Assembly (NCBI GenBank): GCA_918026815.1
Contig: CAKJVC010000008.1
Location: forward strand, 248,001-312,000
Origin: Chalara sp. BL73
Taxonomy: Eukaryota; Ascomycota; Leotiomycetes; Helotiales
Direction: 5' to 3'
DNA length: 64,000 nt
Positions 47,872 through 59,527 of the stretch are shown here, one piece after another. The position numbers and the translations under genes are program-made. The first letter of the stretch is position 1. Each line of letters begins with the position of its first letter. The notes under the pieces are model-generated. The model was given only the letters and a program-made list of their open reading frames with translations, did no database searches and was not told the DNA's origin.

Positions 47872-48405
47872 ATGGTCAAGGGAGCTACCAAGGAGATCAA
47901 GGTCCACTACAAGGGCAAGGATGACGACTTTGTTATCTACATCGAAGATGCTGAGAAGGCTACTGCGTGGAAGACAGACAAGACGATTCCTCTGGTGGAC
48001 GTCGTCAACTCTTTCAAGGTGTTCACCACCGGCAGGTAAGTTTATTGATTTTCCATCTGGACAAAACTCCTACCCCTCATCCATCACAACCCCGCTTTTA
48101 GCACAGCACGCGACATATGCAGCCATCGACACCAATACATCTAGATGACCGAGTACTAACAGATGTCTAGGCACGGAGCTCAGGGTGAACTAAACACGGC
48201 ATCCAACGCCACCCTCGAGAATGAATTCGGCACCTCCAAGGACGACGAAGTCATCAAGAAGATCCTCGAGGCTGGTGACATCCAGGAGACCAAGGTACGG
48301 GTTCCCCTTCAATGATCCTGTGAGGCTGCCTTACTAACATTTTGAAAAAAGGGGCCTGAGAGACAAGGCAACACCAACGACAGCAAGGGCAACCGTGGTG
48401 TCTGA
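47872..48405 (+). CDS. RTC3: SBDS N-terminal-domain protein, Rtc3-like
   Basis: Three exons, 47872-48035, 48171-48294 and 48352-48405, give 113 aa. The start MVKGATKEIKVHYKGKDDDF, an acidic strand, and the middle block with TTGRHGAQGELNTASN and NEFGTSKDDEVIKKILEAGD correspond to the N-terminal fold of Sdo1/SBDS as a single-domain protein, like yeast Rtc3/YHR087W. The Lys/Asp-rich tail (GNTNDSKGNRGV) is disordered. It is thought to act in RNA metabolism or stress growth; the function is not settled. A family size of about 110 aa agrees. Intron 1 (135 nt) is longer than usual here. Confidence 0.82.
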
Positions 48406-49636
48406 TTGAGCGTAGAGATGGAGGAATGTACAACACAGCGCGGCGAATTGCTGAGACATCGGGAATGCGGATACGCATTGATGACAATGACGAACGCTCT
48501 AGATACGGGTCATGGAACCTAAATATCGAGCCTCTCCAAATAAAAAAAACTGTCAAAACCATTAAGCTCTTCACACTTTACAGTCATCACGTCAATATAT
48601 GGTGTGGAATTCAATTACTTTTACTCCCCCAAGATTCCCATCCGTTTAGTGCTCAACAACAAACCTGCAGCAAAACACAACAACAACCACCTAAGCCACC
48701 CCTTTCTAGAAATATTTCTTCTCCTTTCCCCCTTCTTTTTCATTTTCCTTCTCCCCAAACTAACACGCCACTAAATTTTCTAATCCCCTCTCTCATCGTA
48801 AGATACCTTCACCCCCCTCTCCCCGCCCCCAAAGGTGCGGCAAAAAAACATGAAACCGCACCCGCCTCAAGAAGGAAAAAAAAAGCAAAGCCTCACCATC
48901 CATCCGCATAACCATCCAATCCCTCAAAAATATTTCGGTCTCGGCGGAAACGCCTCGCTAATTTGACGAGCATCTGAAAAATGAAAGGAACGCGGCTGCC
49001 ATCAGCCCATGCCTGATCTGATAAGATGAACTTTTTTTTTTCTTTCCGGTCGAACGGGGGGAATTAGGATTCGAAGAGGAGGTGTGTAACCCCGTAGCAC
49101 TGACTAGACCAGAATTTGTTAGATAGGAGGTGCTTTAGCCAGAGGGGGTTCAAAAGCCGGGAGAGAGAGAGAGGAAATCCGGAGGATTTATTGGGCGAAA
49201 GGGAAAAAAGGGGGATAATAAGAGTCGTGAAGCGGTCTTGAATTATCTACCTAGGCGTGCATATCACCTCGAGAGGATCCCCAGGAGGAATCAAAAAGCA
49301 AAATAGATCCCCTCTCAGCAAAAGATGCGTACCGTCCCACCTCATCTTCGCTTTCCCACCCTTTCCCTTTGCCTCCGCTCCCACCAAGATGCCACGATGG
49401 ACAGGTGAACGCCAGTTCGCTCATGCTCATGCAAAATAAGGACAATTGAAAGAAACAGTTCTGAATAGAAACACGATGTAGATAGACGTCATATGTGCAT
49501 AACGTTATTTTCTCCCTCTCTATGCCACGTGCCCACCCCTATCTTTAGGTTGAAAAGATCTATTTACATCCCCATCCTGCCGAACCCAAATGGGTTATCT
49601 TTAAATTGATGGGTATCGTGCGTCAGGGAGAAGGCT
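48406..49636. other. Intergenic between convergent genes
   Basis: Pyrimidine- and A-rich sequence with short ORFs; no supported gene. The first part is the Rtc3-like 3' UTR. Confidence 0.5.
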
Positions 49637-49791
49637 TTATACCTTTCCCGGTCTCGCACGTTGAGGTATGGACCATGGCTTAGCTACCACAACCTATTTT
49701 CCGTTAGAATGATATCATGAGGCTAAATTGGATAGGCCGAGACATACCTCTCCCTCGCTATATGCCCAGAAATATACCATCAGGGCAACCG

Positions 49792-49800
49792 TATAATAAA
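49792..49800 (+). repeat. Left 9-bp target-site duplication TATAATAAA
   Basis: Identical copy at 52382-52390. Nine bases is the typical length for Mutator-like transposition. Confidence 0.95.
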
Positions 49801-49873
49801 CGGCAAATATCTGAAATACCATCGAAAAGTCAGTAAATATCTCAAATACCACCACTAAATTTGGAGGCTTTCT
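49801..49873 (+). repeat. Left terminal inverted repeat
   Basis: About 73 bp, matching the right end in inverted orientation with roughly six mismatches. The repeat contains two tandem ATCT(G/C)AAATACCA motifs. Confidence 0.9.
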
Positions 49874-49891
49874 GGGCGTACCACCGTTTTG

Positions 49892-50012
49892 AAACAGTGG
49901 TACGTCAGATATCTGCCAACCAAATGATGGTATTTCAGATATTCTAGTAGTTACAGGTAATCTTTCTGAAATACCATCATTTTGTTGGCAGATATCTGAC
50001 GTACCACCATTT
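49892..50012. repeat. Subterminal hairpin in the left end
   Basis: Arms of about 48 nt at 49892-49939 and 49965-50012 are inverted copies (CAGTGGTACGTCAGATATCT against its reverse complement) around a 25-nt loop, with few mismatches. Confidence 0.8.
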
Positions 50013-50111
50013 GCCGCCAAGAGACTAAAACACATGACCCACAAACCTTAATACTATTGTAACTTGAAATCCTTTTATTCCTTTCAATTGTAATTTTATC
50101 GATATCGTATC

Positions 50112-52083
50112 ATGGCTCTCGAAATAGGCTCTACGTTTCCTGATATTTCTTCAGCTAAGTTAGCTATCAAAAGCTTTGTTGCAAACGCTTCTGAATCATG
50201 GAAAGCTACTCATTCAGATAAAAAACGATTCAATATTGTATGTCGAACGCCGCGTAACTGCAAGTTCAAAATTAGAGCTTGTAATTCTAAAAGAAAAGGA
50301 GTTGTTATAACTCATCTGGAACCCCATACTTGCTCTCCTGCAAGTCACTTTCAAGCTTCAAATACAAACAGTTTGGAGTATATAATACCTCATCACCGTT
50401 CTTCGATTATCGAGAATCCTAGAATTACTCCAAAGCAAATTCAATCAACTGAACGCTTGCAATTTTATAACAAAATTCCGTACCTTCAAGCGTATCGTGT
50501 AAAGCAGGCTGTTCTCGACGAGATGTATGGTGATGAAACTGAATCGTTTGCGCTATTTCCTAGCTATATCGAAAGGTTCAAAGAAATCGATGAAAACAAT
50601 TACGCTGTACTTCAAACGCAGGCTGATAACGTATTCCAAGCAGCTTTTTTTTGCTCCAGGCCCTCTTCGTTTAGCTGCAAAACAGCTTCGTCAGTTCTTT
50701 GCTCTTGATGGAACTCATACAAAGTCGCGATATCGTATGATATTGTTGATTTGTTGTGGAATCGACGCCAACGACAAAGTAGTGCCTTTAGCCTGGGCAT
50801 TAGTACCTATTGAAGAAGAGTATTGGTGGAGCTGGTTTTTACGTCATTTAAAGATTGCTTTTCCAGTAACTTTGCAACGTCGCCATACTTTTATTTCTGA
50901 TCGTGAAAAGGGTATGGCGAAAGCTATAGTAGAGGAGTATCCTGCAGCAATTCATCTTCACTGTTGTCAGCATATTGCAGATAACTTACAGCAAAGATTC
51001 GGTAACAAAGTGAAGCCACTTTTCTGGAGAGCATGTAAAGCTAAAACGCCATTGTTGTTCAAAGCCGAAATGATGAAGTTGAAAGAACTAAGTACGCCTG
51101 CTTTCGATTACCTTTGCAATATCGACAAAGAGCTTTGGACTAGAGCATATTCTAAATATCCTCGATTTGGCCATAATACTTCTAATATTGTCGAATCGTT
51201 GAATTCAGTTTGGAGTGATTATCGACGTTTGCCTCCTCTTCGATTACTAGACGGTATTTATTTGGCAGCGACTGAAACGTGGTTCAAAAGGCGTTCAGAA
51301 ACTAGCAAATCTAATGATCTTGCTAACGTGCCAATGGCCAAATTCAAAAGCCGAATACAAGCTTCTCGTCGATATCGAGTTTATCTTTCAGATCAAAATA
51401 TTGCGCAAGTCGAGGATCCTGAATCAGGCCGGAAGTGGGTAGTTGTTTTGAATCAAAAGTATTGCGACTGTACAGATTTCAATGAGTATCAATCGCCTTG
51501 TTCTCACGCAATTGCCGCTGCAAAATTTCTGCGAATCGATTCAATTGAGCTTTTTGATCAGTATTTCACTACGCAGGCTTACGAGTCGACTTACCGCCAT
51601 ACAGTACTACCAGTTTCAATCGAAAACCTTCCTCGTGACGATTCAATTAAGCCACCGATTTTGCGCAAAGCAGCTGGCCGACCTCGAACAAAACGCGTAC
51701 GCAAAGGCCAGTGGAGCAGAAAACAAACACGCTGTGGGAATTGCCTTGAATGGGGTCATAATCGCCGTCGTTGTACAAATCAGCCTGTTTCAAATGGACG
51801 TCGAGAACGAGCTTACGAATGGCTACAATCGGAATCTGAGAATGAGGATAGTAGAGAGGAAGAAGAGGATCAATTGAGTACCGACGAAGAAGAGGAATCA
51901 CGCCTCGATCAAGAGTTAGGCATACAAATTGAAGAGGTTGATCAGGCTATTGAGCTGGATACAAGTGATAGCAGCTATAACTTTTCAGAAGTCGACAGCG
52001 ATATTTTCGATCAAGATTCTATTCAACCTACAGATCTAGCTTTACGATTTTCTACAAGGTCTGGGAAAGCGTATGGAATATAA
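50112..52083 (+). pseudogene. MULE transposase with a frameshift at a T8 tract
   Basis: Two overlapping frames together encode a MULE transposase of about 656 aa. The first frame begins at 50112 (MALEIGSTFPDISSAK), an N-terminal FLYWCH/FAR1-type DNA-binding region with CRTPRNCKFKIRAC and a distal H. It ends early. The second frame, from about 50650, carries the catalytic core (LDGTHTKSRYRM, FISDREKGMAKA, CCQHIADN), the SWIM zinc finger (CDCTDFNEYQSPCSHA) and a CCHC knuckle (CGNCLEWGHNRRRC). It ends in an acidic tail. The frames meet at a T run (50645-50652) where one T fewer would fuse them. The presence of both zinc motifs and near-intact ends shows the gene was functional recently. Confidence 0.85.
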
Positions 52084-52166
52084 TTGATTTTAGGAATACA
52101 ACAATAAAAGTACATTGATTTCTGGCCAATATTCTACTTACAGCGTACCTACAACGTGCTTACAGC

Positions 52167-52293
52167 GAGTGTTGAAGGCTTTCTCAAATACCATCAATTA
52201 TTTGGTGGCTTTCTGAAATACCATTAAAAATTTAAGAGTGTTGGAGGCTTTCTCAAATACCATCAATTATTTGGTGGCTTTCTGAAATACCAT
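52167..52293. repeat. 58-bp direct repeat in the right end
   Basis: Copies at 52167-52224 and 52236-52293 differ at about one base. Each contains TTCTCAAATACCATC and TTCTGAAATACCAT. Confidence 0.88.
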
Positions 52294-52308
52294 CATTTGT
52301 GGTATATG

Positions 52309-52381
52309 AGAAAGCCTCCAAATTCAGTGGTGGTATTTCAGATATTTATCGACTTTTTGATGGTATTTGAGATATTTGCCG
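52309..52381 (-). repeat. Right terminal inverted repeat
   Basis: Inverted partner of 49801-49873. Confidence 0.9.
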
Positions 52382-52390
52382 TATAATAAA
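52382..52390 (+). repeat. Right 9-bp target-site duplication TATAATAAA
   Basis: Partner of 49792-49800; it lies in the reading frame of the disrupted gene. Confidence 0.95.
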
Positions 52391-52764
52391 TCGCCGGGTT
52401 CGTTGCCTGATATAGCAACGCCGCGGCCAAGCCCGCCATGGGCAGGACTACCAATCTCGCTTCGATACTGCGATGCATAGCAGTACCGGCGATAAAGCCA
52501 AGAGGCCATTCCCAGGCGAACAAGAGGACGCCGAACACCAAGTTGATGACTTGGAGGATGGGGAGGGGTTTGACGGCCACATCAAGGTTCTTGGTGAGGA
52601 AGTCGAAGAAGATTTTGGGCCAGAAGAAGCCTTCGACTGCGGCTGCTACTTGATCTGTGCCTTGTTAGCGTGATTGATTGGGATTATGAGGAAGAGGGAC
52701 ACGAACAGACAGCCGCCGTGAGGACGATAAGGCGAGCCCAGTGGTTCTTTATGAGTTTTCCCAT

Positions 52765-55474
52765 GATGATTTAGATCCCTTCTTTCTTGACCTGATCTTC
52801 TTGCCAATAAATTGCCTTTCCTCTCAGAAAACCGCTGCACAAACGTCCAAAAGGTGGCGAACCAGGAAAACCAGCTCAAAAAAGGATTAAAGTCGTAATG
52901 GGTTGAAGGCGAAGAGAGAAGGAATTTCCGAACCGGCGGAGTGGAAAGAATGGAAGGCGGGCGGTGACCTAGTCCTCGTGAAAAGGAATGCTATCGACGA
53001 CGACGAGTGCACAGCGCTGACAGCAGAAGACGAGAAACTGTGGGGGATGCTGTCCTATATCTCAACCCAATGTCTCTGAATTGGGGATCCGCTTTGAGGA
53101 CTGTATCAAACGCGGACCTCCTTGAGGTTCGGCTATTCGCTAGTCGCTGTCGCAGAACACGGCTTTGGATTGTTTTCGAGGATGGAACGGACCACGAGCT
53201 TAATGTCTGATCTTCTTCTATGACAGAGGACATCCGAGCGAAGCTTGCTTTCCTAAGATTGCAGAGACAAAAAGAGGAAGCAGGGCTGTGTATGATGGGC
53301 AGCTACGGCTTCATCAGGATCTCATGTATCAAATGCACGGCGGTTTCGTCTGATCCGGGAGATCTGATGTATTGAAAGGGAGGCTAGTTGGGCGGCTTGG
53401 GAGAAGGCCGTCTGAGGATCTTCAGCATGAGACGTTTGGATGTTAGAGATGGAGGGTTTGGCCAGGCGACAAGCGTTTCTATGTCCTCATCCACGATGGC
53501 GGGAAGCAGCATGTTTAAAGACGACAGGGCATGAGATGGGCGAACCAGGGTCTGAGGGGTATCCTTGAAGCTAGTCCCTCGTTTTGTGACCGCCATGATG
53601 CACATGCATGTCAAAAGCCGCAGAACGGGATCAAAGATCATGGGCCATATTGAAGGCCAGCGGGTTCTGCTGCACGAATAGAGGAAGGTGGCGGACTCAA
53701 TACTTCCAAGCAGATCTAGTTATTCTGGGACAGCGGTGCAATAGAGCCAATTAGTTGCATGAAGCATGCCGCGATGAAGTTTATGGGCCAGATGGTCCAA
53801 GATGTGGTAGGCGGCTGCAATGATTCTGAAGGCAATTGAGGCCGTTAATTGGAGGGGATGGGTGACGGGTAAGGCACCTTGGGCGCGTATTGGGGTAATC
53901 TGACAGGGGAACCAGGGGGGCGAGATACAGTACTATACTGTAGTGTACAGGGCAAAGATGGGGGCTGCCGATGGTGCGGAAGATACTAAAGGGAAGCCAA
54001 GCAAGAGCCTGGCAGGCTGGCGGGCTGGCCCCTGTATATACATGATAGTGGCTACTGGACAACCCTGAGAGAGGTGGAGGGGCGGCTTGGCAAAAGTGTT
54101 TGTACGGTACATCTGAACACCACCATCATCATATCACATCACATCACATCAACAACACCACATACACACTCACACCTTTACAAGTCTCTCACATATATTC
54201 CAATCCCATCTGAAAGGCAACTCTATCCATATTCTCAAGGCTCGAGGCAAAGTCCTCTTTCTAACCGTTGCCCTCTCGTACCAAGACCGACCAGGGGCTG
54301 AGACGAGTCCTGCCACATTGACCTTGTTTGAGAGCCAGGCCCTCAAACCACAACTGTAGCAAAAAGACCAGACAAAATTCCCGTATCGCATGAACAGGCT
54401 GAAATAAAACAATCATTGTTTTTTTGATCGGATGGCAATCAAGCTGCTGGGGTTCTTCCTACCAGTGCCTCAAAACAAAAAACACCCCCCCAGACTTTTC
54501 TAAAAAGAGAATGAAACCGGTGAACCGATTGTTTCTGGTTGAGAAAAAAAACTTCAAACCATAAAGACCAGACCAGACCAGACCAGATCAGTCCCGTGTC
54601 GTCAAAACTTCTTGGAACATATTGGACGGGGGAAAAACGTCCGGATGTGGGGAAGGGAAGAAAGAAGTATCGGATGGACAGTGAGCGAACGGGTGAGGTG
54701 ATGTGATCTGATGGGGTGAGATAAAAAAAACATGTCGAACCATGAACCTATGATCCGAGCCTCCGCACATGAAGGCTTTCAATTGATATATATGTATTAA
54801 CCTCCACAATCCATAAGCTACCGATTTTTGTGGATGTGATATTGATGCAGCAATAGCCTTGCGGTGGACAAAAGTACACGCCACACTGGCGGCGGTTGGG
54901 GCTACTTTCAGGCTTTTGTCAGCCTCGAGCGCTTCGAGCACGGTTTCCATTGGTCTACAATGGCACGTGAAGGGACCCCACTCTCCAAGACTTCTAGGCT
55001 CTATGTACCATGTCACTTGACCTTTGAGCCTTTTCGGGATTACTGACCTGCTTATCTAAGTTCAACGGGCATTCAATAACAGTCACGTGAAACCGATTAG
55101 CAGCCTTCTCCCCAGGCGACACCGCTGGCTATTTGTCCAAAGAGTGTCAGCGTCCTTCGCCTTGTCTATTACATGAGAAGCGCCTGCAGGCACGCTATCG
55201 GAAAATATTTACATTCAATACTAATGGGCATCTTAAGAATAAAGCTAAGCCGCTTGCTACACATTGGACACGGCTCATTCATAGTTATATTCCTAGTTTG
55301 TACCAAAGTTGCATCATGCTATATACCATGTTACGACCGCGCATTCGATCCATAAGACTATCAAGTATATGAAGCAGAGGAATCCATAATCGATCGATAT
55401 CCATAGTCCAAGAGATCTATACAATTAGACAGAAAGCACGTTTCCTTTGCTTCTGTAAAATAAGCGCCACGGCA
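52765..55474. other. Long intergenic region, short tandem repeats
   Basis: Contains an ATCAC-type repeat near 54130-54150 and a (GACCA)n run near 54566-54587. ORFs at 53007-53233 (both strands), 53384-53641 and 54588-55016 have no domain or splice support. No gene named. Confidence 0.45.
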
Positions 55475-58400
55475 TTAGCGGAAGTACTTGCGAATTCCTT
55501 CTGCCATGACTGTCCTGTTCTTGCTAGGACTTTTTCGTACCCTGCTTCTACCCCATCTCGTATGTTTCTGTATCTTTTCTGAGCGAGAATCCTGAGGCGC
55601 GGATTGCACAGAAGCGTTGTCTTTCCCTTCGTTAACCAGAGTCATTGAACCCATTCTATGGGTAGGTATTGAGTTCGCCGGATTTGAGCCCAAGCTATTG
55701 GCACTTGATGTTCTCAGGGGTGGTGTGATGATGCACCTTCCATCTGGTGCCCAGCTATGTTTGAGTGGCTGGCTCATGATGCCTTCGGATCCTATATCTA
55801 GATACTAAATCAGTAGATGTCTTTACAGGGAATTCTTCATAAACCACTCTGCAACGAAGTTACTAACCTTTGGGTCCGCTCAACGTTGCGGCAAGATAAT
55901 CAAATGGATCGCGTTGAACGTTCTCCTTCTCGTCGGCAATGGCTGAAAGTCGTAATCTATCTAGGTCTTCGCTGTCAAATATAGAGGCAGCCTCGCTTGA
56001 AATGTGCTCAGCTCGCATAATACTAGGCTTCATGGCTTCAACGTTCACAATTAACTCGCCATCGGTAGGCTTATGTATGCTTGCCATGCTACTTGAACGC
56101 TTAGTGAAGTTGCTCGCAATACTTGCCACGCTGAGCTTTCGCATTATGGAGCTGGCAGATGTGCGGACATCTCCTCGAGCTCGACCAACCATGCCTGGGA
56201 AAGGAAGAAGTTCGCGACTCCAGACGTCAGCAAGAAGTGCTTCAAGTCGTATTCGTTCGCCACGAAGTGGCGCAAGGACAGGAATGCGTTTCGTTGATAA
56301 GAGTGACTGGGATCTGTTTATAGATGTGCTTGCAGCAGAGATTCCAATATCCTTGAATGCCGTTGTATTCTTGATAATTACATGGCAAAGCCCAGTCATC
56401 TGTCCTATGGTTGTTGCTCTATGAATCGACATTCGTCTGGCGATAGTCCCTGTCGCTGAGTTGGCCTGTGAAGAGTCTTTATTGCAAGCAATTCACTAAC
56501 CTGGTTTTCCAAAAATCGTTCCCAAAGATTTAACATCTAATGTTAAGAAGCTCATTGACGTTTCTTCTCTTGCATCGACACAGGAGTTACAAGGCTGAGC
56601 AGCAAGACGCTCACGCCATTCAGTCTCCTCTTTTGGTGAGCATGCACTCATTGTGAGTTCAAGTAGCTGGTGGTCAATCTCGAATACCAATTTCCACGAG
56701 AATAAGGCGGTATGGCATTGCAGCCCTGTTTTTTCATCAGAAGTATTCAAGGAAGACTTGAAAATACAGCATATGAGATAGCCTATAGCTTGTACGAACC
56801 TCTACCATTGTCAAGCTCTTCTACTCTCATATCACTGCGGCCGATCCATGCTTGAATCGTATAAACTTGCTCAGGTCTGGCAGCAGAAGCAAGTAACAAA
56901 TAGTCGCGGTACAAAAGGCAGATCAGATACTGTCCTTCGACACCATCTTTCGTTTGCCAGGACACGTACAGCACACCGCATAGATTGATATGACCTAGAT
57001 TCCGAACTGAAACTTTGGAGCGAGTCTCCGACTTGATAAATGTTATTAGCTTTTGCCCATATTATTTGAGCTATACACACCTGTGCGTGAAGTAAGAGCC
57101 TATCCTGTAATATCCATGATTTTTCAATAGCGATCTTCATATGAGGATCATCAGTGGCTCGGTTGATTTCTGCTGTTGCTTCTCGTAACCGAATGAGGAC
57201 ATTCTCGATCGCTAGGTGTGAGTCGGGGCAGTCACAAACGGGGGTCTGCTTTAAAAGTTCTCCAAAAAGAAGGGGGTATTTGCAAACACGTTGGAGTGGC
57301 TATTCTCAATATTAGTGCGAGCTAGTTGATGTTCTCAAAAATCAAACCTTAACGAGAAGGTCACCGGTTGTCAGGGCCTTTTTGGCAATATTGGTTTTGG
57401 TGTTGAGTGACGCCAGAGCCGTAGCTAAAGCTTCAAGTCCTTTTTCAAAAGCAAGCCACTGTGGCATTGTCCTATAGGTAGCTGTGACATCCTTCAACAT
57501 AATTTCATACTTGGCACCATATTCCTCGTAGACAAAAAATCGACTAAGCTATGCAGCCATCTATCAGTAAGGTGTTACTGAACGTACTGCTTATTTGCTT
57601 ACCCTTTGTCCGAAAGCTCTGGCAACTTCTGCTGCGGTTTGAGGCTCGATAGTCATCCCTGGAACCTTCTGCAGCCACGCACCATTACTTGTGTGCTCTG
57701 GGACAGCATCAAGGCTTCGCCATCTGTTATGGCCATGAGTTGGCGGTGTGGGCTTATTCTCCTCGATGCAATTGACATTCATGTAATCTGAACAAGGAAT
57801 TATCTTATGGAGATCTCTCAGCAGCCCTTCATGCATCTCGATAATCTCACTGAGATTAAGATTGATCGAGGCTCTTAAGTTCGGTGTGAGCGATGGAATG
57901 GAGCCCATGAGATTTACATATGCCTTGAATTTAGTTATTGAATAGCCTTATTAATTGAATTTCATGCAAGAATAAACTCACGTGCTGTAGAAACTTTACA
58001 TCAGCTACATAGTTCTCCTCCGTGGTAATGAGTTCTTCTAGCACATGGCGACGCTGAAGAAGGCGGGCGGTCACTCCTTGATCAACAACAGCACTTCTAG
58101 CGATAAAGGAGTTATCTTCTGATCGTCTCCCTATCTGCGAAGTTCTGCTGCTGATTTCCGTCCTATTATGGTGTGACGAGACCCCAGTTCGTTTTGAGGG
58201 AGGCGCAATGCTCAAGCTTGCAAGGCTTATGCTAGCACTCTTAATTGCAGTAACAAATCCTGAAGATGACTCTGAAGAAGATTTCTGATGCCGAAATCTG
58301 GCCAGGCGAGTAGGGGAGCTTGATGAGCCATTCTCTAAGCCATTAAGTGGCCCGTTAATGGTCATACGCCTTTGGTTATCTTTGTTCTTCTTCTGGAGAT

Positions 58401-58923
58401 GTTTCATCCATCTGTTGAAAGGTCGCTCTGCATCAATTTCCTCGTGGTTCAACCGATTATTGACGGGGTTAGGCTCTTCTAAGGGAAACCTTATCTGTTT
58501 AGGTGGACTTGCATTATCAGGGCTGCCAAAGGATAGTCCCAAATCTGCCAACGCATGTATATCCGAAGAACCTGCTTCAGAAGCGCTTGAAGCTTCATAG
58601 TCTTCAGACGTGGGTCGAATCGTATCTGGGAAACTGTTCTCTTGAACAAATCTTCCTGATGATTTTGCGCTCAGATGTTCGGTGTCAGCAGGTCCATCCC
58701 ATGTATTATCAGAATCTTTCTGGGAGCTCATAAAAGATTCGTCTTCTGAGGGCCTGAATACAATGCCACAGGTCTCGAGATTGGGCTGCAAGCCTTTTCG
58801 AATTGATGGAGGTGGAATTAATCTATCCCAACTTGGCTTTCCAGAAAGGTGGACTGAGCTTTGGCGAGAAGACGTACGCTTAGCTGCGTATTCCTCCAAA
58901 ATTGAAGGTGGAAATTGAGCCAT
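55475..58923 (-). CDS. Rho guanine nucleotide exchange factor (DH domain)
   Basis: Eight minus-strand exons: 58923-57982, 57923-57603, 57548-57348, 57299-57081, 57031-56800, 56725-56501, 56455-55868 and 55797-55475, giving 1016 aa. About 295 residues of Ser-rich disorder come first. The DH (RhoGEF) domain then starts at RRHVLEELITTEENYVADVKF. It continues through the characteristic LQRVCKYPLLFGELLKQT and ends near INRATDD. A PH-like region follows (LGHINLCGVLYVSW to LAAQPCNSC), with the C-terminal part again Ser/Arg-rich (RRMSIHRATTIGQMTGL, RSQSLLSTKR). It should activate Rho- or Cdc42-type GTPases in polarity, septation or wall signalling; the specific substrate is unknown. The intron after LSR in exon 3 splits the DH domain as expected. 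Confidence 0.85.
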
Positions 58924-59527
58924 GATATACGGAGAATGAATCAAGAAAGATGCTTATATGGAACCAAGAAAGACGCAGCAACAGCAAAATATGCTTACCA
59001 AGAGAGTGATGGTGGAAGAGAACAAGGTTAGCAGGAGGAAGTGGCCCTTTACAAAGACGGAGCAGAGATGATCATGATTTGAAGGAACCTCACGAAACAC
59101 GTTCTTTCCTTTCAGCGATCTTCTGAACTAAAAGAGCTAGAAATGCACGAACTGAATTATGGCATACATTATACATGTACGAAGAAATAAGAGATGCAGC
59201 ACGATTTTTAAGATATACCATAGTTCACTCTGTGCTTGGGCAACTCAAGACGCCTGCGATATAAATGTTATGTTGAGAGTAGTCCCCTAAAAGTAAGTGT
59301 ACAGGCTTGAAGGGTCAATGCGAATATAAGCTGAGGTTGAGATAGATGTTGGACCTGGCCTTCATGTCCCACTATAATATGTCATCCTTGTCCACAATTC
59401 TTGAACCCCACCAACGCGTCTTCCGGCAGCCTACCTATCGCTCCATAAGGTTGGTTGAACACTTCACCAAGGCTACTGGCATCCAAAAGATATCTCGCAG
59501 ACCCCGATTTGACCTGTGACGGCAGAT
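58924..59527. other. Divergent promoter region
   Basis: Lies between RhoGEF and Nas2 genes; AT-rich leader sequence with an ACGCGT motif near 59415. No gene. Confidence 0.5.

Larger units (their letters stand above)
49801..52381 (+). mobile_element. Mutator-like DNA transposon (MULE), 2581 bp
   Basis: The element is bounded by CGGCAAATATCT and its inverted copy AGATATTTGCCG. It is flanked by a perfect 9-bp duplication. It carries one transposase gene on the plus strand and about 310 bp (left) and 300 bp (right) of non-coding ends full of repeats. The element stands alone, with no captured host gene fragment that I can recognise. Confidence 0.92.
49637..52764 (-). pseudogene. Conserved small membrane protein gene (DUF7727-like) disrupted by a transposon
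   Basis: The minus-strand gene is exon 1 at 52764-52707, exon 2 at 52654-52382 continuing after the transposon at 49791-49748, and exon 3 at 49693-49637. Without the insertion and one target copy it reads 143 aa: MGKLIKNHWARLIVLTAA..., about four membrane helices, AYSEGE, and the end VVVAKPWSIPQRARPGKV. I recognise the pattern MGK-KNHWARLI...EGFFWPKIF as a conserved Pezizomycotina membrane family; the name DUF7727 is from memory. The reading frame is uninterrupted across the target site, so the gene was intact until the insertion. In the present allele translation runs 14 codons into the transposon repeat and stops at 52338, losing the final helix and tail. The 5' introns (GTTCGT donor) and the GTATGT donor of intron 2 are intact. 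Confidence 0.88.

Noticed and set aside
52991..53233. Overlapping ORFs on both strands
   Set aside because: Each is the mirror of the other, with no homology signal and no splice sites.
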